A stretch of DNA of 64,000 nt, from positions 2,498,501 through 2,562,500 of the forward strand of contig JAPTOF010000012.1 of assembly GCA_028554755.1 (NCBI GenBank), in the 5' to 3' direction. A program made the position numbers and the translations under genes. This stretch comes from Cordia subcordata (Eukaryota; Streptophyta; Magnoliopsida; Boraginales; Cordiaceae). The stretch's first letter is position 1, and the number at the start of each line of letters is the position of its first letter. The notes under the pieces were generated by a model that did no database searches, was not told the origin of the DNA, and saw only the letters and a list, made by a program, of their open reading frames with translations. Shown here piece after piece: positions 11,801-23,800 of this stretch.

Positions 11801-14800
11801 TTACTAATGTAAAACAGGAGTTTCTTGACACCATATCCGCATACATATGTACTACTGTATACTGTCACACACTAGAAATAAACTACACTGCAATAAGCAG
11901 ATAATACAAACCGTAAATACGAATATTTACATATATACAAAGACATATGAAAAAATTAAAGATCCATAGATCACATTATACATTCTCCCTTTGTCCCAAA
12001 TCGGGAGGCCATTTATCCTTTTCGGGGTGCCCAAAATGATTTCACCTCACCATCTCAGAAAATTCTAAAACACATAACAATAATGATATTTTTGTTCTCA
12101 CTTTCCAACATCAAATATGTTTAGAACTCTAAAAGTTAGGTATGACCTTGCTTTCAACTCTAGCATAAAACAATCTGCCAAGTAAAAAACAGGACATTCA
12201 ATTTGAGATGGAGGAAACATTAATTTAATACCAAATTTCCTTGACAATTATATCTATGCAAGCATGATGGGATCAAGCATATCTTTCAGACAAGTGGATA
12301 ATACTAAACCACAATCATGAATGCATGTGTGTACAGACAAACAACATATATGTCACATATTCAAAAACAACATATCACAAAACACGCACATCACCACATT
12401 ATTTTAATTTTTCATTTCTTTGCCCCATACACATAAAATTTATCAATTAATTAATATCTCATTATCTCCTTTAAGTGTAGTATTCAACATTATTTCCCCC
12501 CTTAATTAGATAGCAACTTGCAAGTTTGGTCACATTTTGAGGATCCGACAAATTTCCAAGTCAAAGACGTATTGGACAAAGCAAAATTTATCATAAGTAT
12601 TCATCCAATATATGCATTTTATAGCCTTCTTGGAGAAGCTGTTGGACCAAAACAAACTTAAAAGAAATATTTTACAGTGACTAGGTCCAAATTACTTGTC
12701 TGTAAGCTGGCCAAATGCCAGACTGGAAAAAGGCGAACAGACAACATAAATAATGTCTTTTCTTTTCTAATTTTTCTTTTCTAATTTTTTTTTCTAAAAA
12801 ATCTTTATCAATCTCTAAAGCATCAAATATGAGAAACCATACAGAATGTTATACCTGCAAAAGCAAAGTTCCATCATGGCATTTGTCCACAACACGCATG
12901 CCCACATGGAAGGGGTCTGTGAAATGCACAGGTAAAGTCCTACATAATGTTGTCAAGCATTCTCCATCAGTATTAGTTAAAAGAAAATCTAGAACTACCA
13001 CCAGAATATATCTAAGAGAAATATGGAGCAGGTCATGCCTTTCAAATGTTTGGTTATGTGATACTCCAAATTCAAGTTTTAGAGCTATAGTCCTTAACCC
13101 TTCTACAAGACTCTGTCTCTGAGGAGTGTCTGATCCTGGAAGAATGTAGTAGTTGACATGAATAAGCAATCCAAACACAAGATAGTATGAAAAGTTATGT
13201 AACATTTGATACACATCAGGAAGTTTTTCAATATTAACCTGGAGGTGTTCCTCTAGCTAAAGCATCACTAACAGCACGCACAGGAATCCAAATGACAGAA
13301 GTTATATTGCTTGCCCATTCAGGCAACTCAATCTTTCCCTCTTGAAGAGTCAATTCTTTGATTTCTTCAGTGACAGAAGTGGAAGCTTCTTGGCAACTTA
13401 GCTCGGCTGAATCCTGTGCTCCACTAGTATGCCTCTCAATTTCAATGCTACATAACTCTTCAATACTCAAACCAGGACCAGTATCTATATGCAGTACAGC
13501 ACCCTTAAGGGAATAATTAATCGGCTTAACAATTATGCCAACCCACTGAGGTTCATTCATCAATAAAGCAGATGAAACGGCTGGAGCAAGATCAACCAGT
13601 GACCTTGGTTTGAACACCTAAAAGGAAATAGGCAGGCTATTCTTCTCAGTCAGGTGCCTTAAGTACACATTCAAAGAATCAATACAGAAACTCAGAAAGA
13701 AAAAGAATGTCCCTGAATTTCATTTTATTTGCAAAACCAAATTATGTTTGTACATGTTCACCAAGCGATGAATGTAGTACCTTTAAGATAGGTCTCGTTG
13801 GCTTCTCATAACTCATAAAATCATCACTGTCAGCAGGTCCACCTTTGGAGAAACTATGAGATCGAAATCTCAATTTACCAATCTGCCCTGTCAGAGCCCC
13901 CAAAACATATGAACCAGGTTTTTGTGGAGGTAGAGAAAGAGTGATTGTATTCTTCCCTGGCGTCAATATCGTAGCACCAGAACTCTTTATCCCCTGAAAA
14001 ATATAAAAAGATAAATCTTTATCTGGAAACTGGATAACGGCACACTATACCAATGACCAGCAGTTGGAAAAGGGAAAAGTACCTTAGCACCTTCATCAGC
14101 GCTATTGATAGCTGCCAGAGTAAGACTAAGCGACTCAAGAGTGATATCATCCGGGAATCCACTCCAAACAGTTACAGAGAGAGTACCAGGATCCCCATCA
14201 CAAAGCTCTAGTGGTGGCCCAGGATTGCCAGAAAAAGTAATTAAAGAGGATACATCTAGGGGAACAGGATCCTTCATTTCACCATGTGCAAGACGAACAA
14301 CTTCAGCTTGAAACGCCTGGCGCTCCTTGACTGAAAACGAGCCTTTGTCCAAAGAGAGCAGTCTCACACAAGAAGATAGGTAGCCAGCTTGATCATTGAG
14401 TATCTTTTGACACTCGGCTAAATTAGGAAGGACTTCAGCCAATAAATTTTGCCATCCTTCACCAGCATAAAGAGCACAAACCTTTTCATACAATTTAGCA
14501 GCAAGATCATAGTTTTCATGCTTATGATATACAGCAGCAATTTCGCCATCAAGCACAACCCCATGTCTCTTCCACCAGGACCGATGATAATTGTCAGCAG
14601 CACCCTTAGTTAGCTCCAGATACTTTTCCTGGAATAGAAAAAAGAATTTGGGATGCATAATAGAAAATTAACACAGGTGTATGGATGTATACACTTTACC
14701 TTGGAATACGTGACCAATAGCTTGTAGAAAAATGAGAAGACCAAAGTTTATTGACAGATTTTCCCTTGTAGGAGAAACATAATCTAGATTGGAAAAACTG

Positions 14801-17800
14801 ACTATAATATAGGCCTGTTTGGATTGGCTTTCTTTTATGAAAAAGCACTCTTTTCCCTGAGAAAAGCACACCTTTTTTATAATAAATATTTGGCTAGGCT
14901 TGTGAAAAAGATAAAACTTTGAAAACAAAGCTCAAATTTAGCTTTTTCCATAAGCCAATAATTTTAGCTTCTTAATAAAGCACTTCTTTCAAAAGTTATA
15001 GAAAAAAACACTTTTAGAAAAAGCTAATCCAAAAAGACCCCAAAAAATGCAGTCAGTATAACTTTGAACTTTAGCCCAAATACGATCGCATCATTGAAAC
15101 AAGATGTTCACATAATGCATATGAAGAAGAAGTCAGCATCAACAAATCCGAAAATTTTATTTTGCATCAAGTAAACTGTCCTGTAAAACTACATACATAG
15201 AGTGGCTTCATGTTATATACCTCAAATTCCTTCACAGAAGATAGGGATTTCAAGAGATCTGTATCAGATATTGTATTTTGCAAAGCATGCTCGGCAGCAA
15301 CACAAATTTCTGCAAGTCTCATTGGGCGGCCGATGGAGTTCTCAAAGTTTCCAGGTGATGAATTAGTACGAGACATGGATATTGCTTGTCCCTTAGGCAA
15401 TGGGGAAGCTGAGCTGCCAGTGAATCACAACTAAATAAGAGGTTATCTATGAATCCAGAAATGGAAATCAAGGAAACTACTTGTCATGCAATTTGAACCG
15501 AGAAGGAAAAAAAAGGTTCTTCCCAAGAAATTCAAAGCATAAACAGAAAATGTGTAGGGGAAAGGCAGTCTCATAGAGTGATTGCATTTTGCAGAGTGCC
15601 AAGAAGAAGCAAGGGGTCTGGTTAACCTAACTACAGCTTATCTATATGGTACCAAAATCAGCACCAAAGCCCTCAAAGCTAAGTTTGGGATAGTAGCAGT
15701 ACGCATCCTACTGCTCAATTCATGAAAGACTAATCATTGACATCTGAAACAGAAAGGCTTGGTTTATTTATCATCATCCTGGGAATAACTTAGTTTTGAT
15801 AGTTTCTCAATGCATGAGAATTTTCACATACGGTCAACTTGTCAATTGAATATCTTCTAACTAAAATTTTAGTATCTCTTCTATAACATAAGAAACATGA
15901 AATCAGAATACAAGAGAATGATGTTATGGAAGGATGAAAACGACCAGAATGACTTATTGGTTTAACACGATTCAAACTGATATTGGGGCAACTGCAGTGT
16001 GCAAAAAATTCTTTAGTGACAAAAATAGCTCTTGAGAAACAAAAGGACAAAAGGGTCATAATAGAATCTTGCTTCCATTGTACATGAAACTGGTTAAAAT
16101 AAAAAATTTAAGTCAAGTCAAGAGAGCAAAAGCAACGATTAGATTGTCCAGGAGCAGTGACTAATTATTCACCTTCTCTACCTGACATCACTTGGCAGAA
16201 TTCAATGATGATCAGATAACAGAGCATCAAATGTAACTACATAAGCAGTCAATTTCCATTACCCGTCAACAGCATTTATGCGGCCATCAAACATTTCAAA
16301 AACATTTCCAGCAGAAAGAGAAGCCCTTCGGCGATTTGCCTCACGTAGAAGCACAGATGGTTCAAGAGGCAGAGGTTTTCTCTGAATCCCGAAGCATTTT
16401 ATTTGTGGAGTTTCTTGAAGAATCAACTGAAAAAAATACATGTACAAGGAAAATGAAAATACTGCAGGCAAAACAATAAGATATATTTTAAAATATCTAA
16501 CAATGTCAGTGATGATAACTGGGACAATAAGTGCAACTAGGGCGCCTTTCAACATATAGAAGCCACAAGATGTAAGAAGCATGGATATGGACAGAGGATG
16601 TTGGTTCCTTTTTTTTTTTGTTTGCTTTTTGAAATAAAGAATTTTATTAATAAGTAAAAGGGGTGCTACATTACACATTGAGGAGAGGTACTACGTAACT
16701 TTAATAATAAGGCGCACACATAAATCATGTACACACTTGAAAAATATATTTTTCACGTTACTGTAATAATTGCACCTAATTTAAATCATACAGAATAGGT
16801 TTCAAAAATAAGGCATCACAGCAAGAACAGGAAAAGATACAAAATAGAGAGGGAAAAGAGCAAGAACATGTCAAAATACAGCAACAGCCTTCTAAGATTA
16901 TGGACAAGAAATATCATGTATAAAATTGTTATATTTTCCCAAAGCTGAGGACTCAGCAAACTGACTTGACATGATAAGAGTGTGATGGGGTTCAATTGGA
17001 CAACCTCTTAACACTTCGACATTTTGCAGTGCCATCGATAATAGTTATACATATGGGAAGAGGGATCTAAATTTCCCTCCATGTTGAACATCTCAATGAG
17101 TGTTTGAAAAATGTCCAGTAAGTAACCAAAAAGTGTCTGTTATGTTGACATTTACTTTTGCACATGAACAAAGGAGTATGGTAATTGTTTGAGTATTGGT
17201 GTCCATTGCATCTCTGGAGAGTTTGCTTGTGGGGAATGTATGACAGTTAAATGGAAATGTTGGTCGATATTCATAGAAATCTCAATGCCACAATTTATGA
17301 TTCTCAACTTAGGAAAGGTTCAGATAATTAGTCTAGCACATGGGTAGCTGGCCACATAAACACTTGAAGACTGGGGGATAATAATGATCCAAATGTTAGA
17401 ATCTACAAGGTACTGTGATTCTCAACTTAGGCAAAGTTAAGATAACTAATCTAGCACATGGAGAGTTGTCCAGATAAGCACTCTGCATTTTTAGAACTGG
17501 GAATAATGACAATCCAAGTGTTAGTGTCTTCTTCTTTTGTTCACTTTATCATTTAAAAAAAAACACACACACACACACATTTCATCACTAAGAAGCTCTA
17601 GAACAAGAGGGACGAGAAGAGAATGCTCTAACTAAAAGGAGATCATCAAGCATTGCGGCATATCCCAAGTTAACCTTCAACAGAATTTAATAGTTTGCTT
17701 AATTTAATGATCGAGCATATTTCTATCACTTTCTCAAAGAGCCAAATTCCAACAAGTAGCATGATAAGTTTAGTACTTAAATAATTTAAGCTTGATATGT

Positions 17801-20800
17801 TTCTCAAGCTTGGTTACATGCATTTATTGGTTTTGATCTTTGGAGCCTGCAGATATAGTTGTGTGTTTCCATATCCTCACACAGCTTATTTTTGTGAACT
17901 CTATGGGAAAGATGAAAAAAAAGAAAAGGAACTCATCAATCATATCAACAAAATATAATAGTTTGCAAAAGGTTGCTGTGTTGCATGCTAAAGAAAATTT
18001 GCATGTTAACAAATGCCAGAGAATGTAGAAATCATTTGTCCCAAAACATACTATGTGCAACAACAAGTTGGACGTATTATGTCCATTTAGTTTATTCTTG
18101 GCAAAAATCCAAAAAGGTGTATCAACATGTGCTAGCCCTCATGTAGTAATTTAGATATTTCCCCAAAAATCCAGAAAGTAGCTACTGCATGTAAATTAGA
18201 AATCAACGATGTAATAATATTAGATAACTGGATAAAAATAAAAAATGGCGGTTACGTGGCAGTGTTCAGTTTGAGACCAATTTTAACGTGATGTTGTAAG
18301 GGGCACTATACTGATCAAAGTTTGCTTGGCTACATGTTATGGAAAACTTACAAACAAAACCTTTCTCTCATCTCATTTTCATTTCCTTCTTTATCTTTTG
18401 TCCTAGGGGGTCGTTCGGTCAAAGGATATTAGCACTTCAACCAGTGTTGTGCCACTCTGTTGTCGAAAATGTTAACATGTCAAAACACACCTTTTCTTTC
18501 AGAAGGACCTCGGATGAAGCATCAGGTGGAAGAGATGGCCAAACTGCTGGCTTAGGCCATGGCAGCATACTAAGTGCAGCGCTGCGCACCAAAGAAGGTT
18601 GTACCAACAGAGAATGATAAATTAGCACATAAGAATAGGCAACCTCCGTGCTAAATGACTTCAAGGAAACCATTATTTTCAAACATTTTGAAAAGAGAAA
18701 TCGAGTACAATATAGCAAGAAAAGGAAGTGGTACCATTACCTGTTGACAGGGCTCCTCTCTATATCTGACCCATAACCAATTAAATATGCAAGCCGCATA
18801 AACTGCGCAGACCATGATAATCAATGATGGAAAGTAGTTTTCAACTTTGAATTAATAAAGATGAGGCAAATGTATGGTACACTTTTTTATTACAACTCAG
18901 CAACAAATATCAAAGCTTGCAGCTCTCAGAAAATGAATGCAAAACTGGCTTCCCATACTTTAGAGTTTAGATGTCCACATGTAAAGTCTCTCTTCAAACT
19001 TTATTTTTAGTCTCATAACTGATTGTAAATAATTACACAGGTCGGTTGGATATAATGTTCTCAAATTACTTTTAGGGATGAAAATGTCCACTCTCAACAC
19101 TACCTTTCACATGTAAAGTTTCTCTTCGAACTTCATTTTTTATCTTACAACAGAATATCATTAGTTACATAGCTTGGTGGATATAATGTTCTCAAATTAC
19201 TTTAAGATTAAGAAAATTACCTTAGTCCTGCATAAAGAATACAGATCTCCCTGAACCCGGTAAAACTCCTTTTCTGTATCAGGTGACACTTGCCCTTCTT
19301 TATAATGAGAAGCAGTTGCATATATTAATGCCAAGCATGCAGTTATGACCCAAACTTCACGCATACAGAAGGGCAATGAACTCTGAGAAAGGTCCAAGAC
19401 AGAAAAAAATCAAGAAAAAGTTTTTCATCTCCAAAGGCAACAAGCAATGTAATGTAGGTCATTTCACACATGATACATGAAAAATAATAAATTACCTCAT
19501 ACATGGCTAGAGCTTTTGAGAAGCTAATTATAAAGGAGTGACCCCTTGACGCAACCTCATATGATCGATCCAGCTTGAATAGTAGCTGCAGAGAGATGTG
19601 ACAGCAGAAAATAATTAAATCTTAACTGCAGAAAAATTATATTCGTTACCTGTTTGCTCAAGAACTTCATTGAGTCACTATTTTATTCAAAACTGGATAA
19701 TTATGTCCCTTCAGAGGCAGTTGTAGTTAATTCAATTTTACACGAAGCACATATTTGATCCTACTAGAAAGTTCTTACTTTGTGTTTGAGCTTAGGAACC
19801 ATATTTACCCTTATTTTTTTATCTGCCTCTGAGTTCCATAGCAATGAGCTATAGTCCAGATCAATTGGTGTCAGTCTCGTAATTTACCTTATTATTGGAA
19901 TTTACTAATCAATAACTTGTGCCATACTAGGACCCAAGTAATATTAATATACAAGTGTCATGGCCCCTTGTCATGCATCTTTAAAGAAGTAGAATCAATA
20001 GTTCAATACTGCTAAATGAGAAAGAATGGCGGCAATTTTGTATGGTTAAAAGGATCATATAGAAACTTCCAGAACAATTCTTCACCGACAACTGGCATAA
20101 AATTGATAATGTTAAGTGGGTTACACAAAGAAACTGGCTTCTTTTGCACACAACAAAGCTAAGTTAATCGCTATTTCTCATTATTGCACACCTTTGCTTG
20201 ACAGGCAAACAAATACTGCTTGAATTCAAACTCCCTAAATGAATCATCTTGAACAATCTGTGTTAGTGCTTTCTTTCCTGGGTTGAGTAGTGCAGCCTGA
20301 TCATCACCATGGTCCATTCCTCCAAACTCCCGTTTCTTTCCAGTATTCACTAAATTTGTCAAGGCAAAAAGGCAAAGTTAATGATTTAGCAGAGCTTGAA
20401 TTTAACTTCGAAAGTTGCCAGAAACAGACTAGTTAGAAGTGATAGACAGTTTGTCTCAAAGAAAGAAAAATATAATCAATAAGGCTGAGACTACCTACTT
20501 AAGATAAAGACTTGAGGAGAAGATGCAGAAAGAATTTTTTAAATTCAAAATGAGTTGCATATACATAATTAAGATTTGCTGTCTTCCATTTAGATTCCTA
20601 TATTATCATTCATAATGAAAAAATGAAAGAAGTGAATTGGTATTTAGGGTATTCACACAACGAAAATTGTCTGTCAAAAAATTTCCAGAAAAAGAATGTG
20701 TCCAAGAAAAACTTTATAGGCCTGTAGCAAGAAAGGAAACATCATTAACTCTGATCCTATGTAGGTGCAGCCTATTACAGCTATCTATACCTTGGTTTCA

Positions 20801-23800
20801 AATTTGTAATTTATTACTCTAAACGTAAGATCCCTTGTATGGATTATTAAGTCAGTACATCTTGGTTAATTTAATATCGCTTCATTTCCTGATATTTCAG
20901 TGGGCCTGTGTCTTTCTAACGCCAAAAAGGTTCCTCCACGACCCTCACTCGGACAAATTACTTACTTCCAGTGGACCCCCTTCTGGAATTATTATTGTCC
21001 CAGGAAAGAGCAGAAGAGCGTATACTGATGGTCATAGAAATAAAGAGGACAAGAAGGTATTATTATATCTATTGGGTAACTGAACTTTAAGTTGGCACTA
21101 CGACTCAAAAGGAACAAGCTGCTAAACAGATCCTAAACCAATTGATAAGTAGTGGTATCTTCAAAACCAGATTAAGCAGAGCAAAATTACACATTTTTTG
21201 CACCTAACAAGTTCTAGATATAATAGCAATGCGTGCATTAAAGTAATTCCCTCCTGCATTGACCATCCAGAGACAATTTGACAAGCTCAATATTTTTAAT
21301 TTTAGGCTACAAACATTTGCTCACAGTCAAGGTATCTTTGTCACAAAACATTCATCCGCTGTCCTCGTCTGTCTCATATGATGACACATGTGGAATGTCG
21401 ATTACATCACTATCTTCAAATTTTGCTCCACGCAAGACAACAAGTATAATGTGTGCATGACCAAAAAGCCACTTACTGCTCACATTTGTCGTAGATAACT
21501 GCTAATTTAATGGCCAGTCAAACCCCATAACCAGCAGAATCTTGAAACACAATTCAAAATTAACTTCATATATCTTCAAGCAGGAATTGATGACAAATGA
21601 AATACAAGTATTAAGCACCTGTTTCCAAGTAGCAGAGTTCTAGCTCATCATATTCACGCAAGGCATCTTCATGGAGATGAGCAATCTCAAACATAAAAGC
21701 CAAGCTTTCCTGTAAAAAATAAAATAAAATACACAAATATTGAACTCCTAAATTATTGCATAGTTCTATGACATGTAAACTGGTTGCAGCCATTTTCACC
21801 TCTATAACAAAGTTTATTTATCAGGAAAGGATAATAGTTACAACAGAGACATTTGGAACACATAAGTTATATCTTCATGGTGACGACCAATCTCAGACAT
21901 AAAACCCAAGCTTTCCTGTAAAAGGAAGATCAAATAGACAAATCTTGAAAATAACACATTATTTTAGTGATATTTGAACAGGTGCAGCCATTGGCACGCA
22001 TTTGAAAAAGTGAAACTGGTTAGGGAAGGGGTAAAGAGAGAGAAAATGATCACAACAGAAAAATATTGAAGCATAAGTGTTATGATGACCAGATGATGAC
22101 CAAATAAATGCAAAAAAGTTCTCGTCACAGCTTCTTGGAGACTATGATTCAAAAGATGGAAAAGTGCCTTCAAAATGTCACAATTCCTTCTATTAACATA
22201 AGGAGAGCAACATATATTCTACCTACCTTTAGAATGAAAAAGTTACAGAAGTTCCATATTGGCATGAAACGCTGCTCACTGAGCTTGCGAATTTCCTCCT
22301 CATAAAATTGTGTTCTCCTATCGAGTGTATTTCTGATGCACTCCATTATCTTGGATTCCAAGTCTTCCCAGAAATTTGCATCTGGTCCCAGTATGTCGAG
22401 TTTGCAGCATCTGAAAGAAGCATTTTTTTCATATTATCAGACAGCAGACAGCTTGCAGCAATAAGTTTTGTGCTTTTACTGCATTAGTACACAAGTCATG
22501 GATCTTGAGATTCTAATAAGTTGTCTGAATTCTACAATATTCTGCTGAGAATAAAAATGGAAAGTGATAAAAAGCAAAAAGGTCTACAGCATAGTTTCTG
22601 AGTTTGACTAAGCTTTGATGTGTGATTTAACTTGGTCTTTTACTAACAAAGCCATAATAGTAGAAGCTCATAAGCAGAAAATGTAAACAAAAATTCCATG
22701 AGATCAAGGCATAAGTGAAGTTATAGCAAACACTGTGATGCCAACGACTACAAACTAGTCTAAGAGAAAAACCTTCCCCTTGTTTGTTTTATCTCTATCA
22801 TGATTCTCCTTTCAGTAACAAGATTAGGTTGGTATGCACCATTCGACCTTCTATCTTTCCAACACTTCCTCTGTTCTCTCCATATAAGATGTGTTTTCAC
22901 TTTCCCCCGGGTGGGGAAAACAGGCACAAACAGAAAATGAAGAATAAAGATGGCATCATGTTGTTTGCATAAGAAAAACACTCCTTTTCTTTAAAAAAGA
23001 ATATTCCTTTTGCGAATTCGCGATATCGAGGTTTTTCCTCAGCTGACTAGATCATTAAAATAAAAAACTTCAAAAACAATCAGTCAACAATGAAGCATAA
23101 ATTAAAAAGCTGCAAAGAAGAATATTTATGATTTTTAATCATCAAACTTACCGTTCCCTCTTTTTTGAGCTGAACTCGACTTCAAGTTTGGCATATACTT
23201 TCTTGGCCATTTTGGTGGCCTGATCATTGTGAGCTGGTGCTCTAGAAACAAAAACAATAAACCACTCCCGATCTTCATTTTGTACTATTAATTTCAAGCG
23301 AGGTTTAAGGATGGTCTTGAACTCATCAAGATCCTAAGAGAGATTGTAGATTCATTAATTAGTAGGAGAACAAAGAGAACAAAAAACACATTGCCAAATT
23401 TCTAAAGGAAAGGAAAAAGATATTTAGATTAACATAAGCATCATAGTTCACGTAAGAAATTAACTTATGAAGGGAAAGCTTTTCACTGGGGTGAGAATCT
23501 ATATCTTAGTGATCATACCTGTACCACAAACGAACAGCATATTCTGCTAAATAATTGCAGCACATCAAGCTGCTGCTACTAAGCCTACATTGGCAATCTT
23601 GGGCACCATTTTATGTAGTTCCATAGGAATCTAATGCAGAACTTTTGCATCATTTGGCAGAACCTTACACATACAAAATCATCCCACATGGAGAAGGTGA
23701 CCAAGTTTAATGTATACTTTGAGGATTTAGTGGAACCAAAATGCATAATTTTCCAACAATACATTACCACCAGGACTCATTAACAATAACAACAATCAAT

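Noticed and set aside
23011..23032. Clustered restriction-site palindromes (GAATTCGCGATATCG)
   Set aside because: Isolated and inside a normal TRS130 intron; no vector sequence around it.
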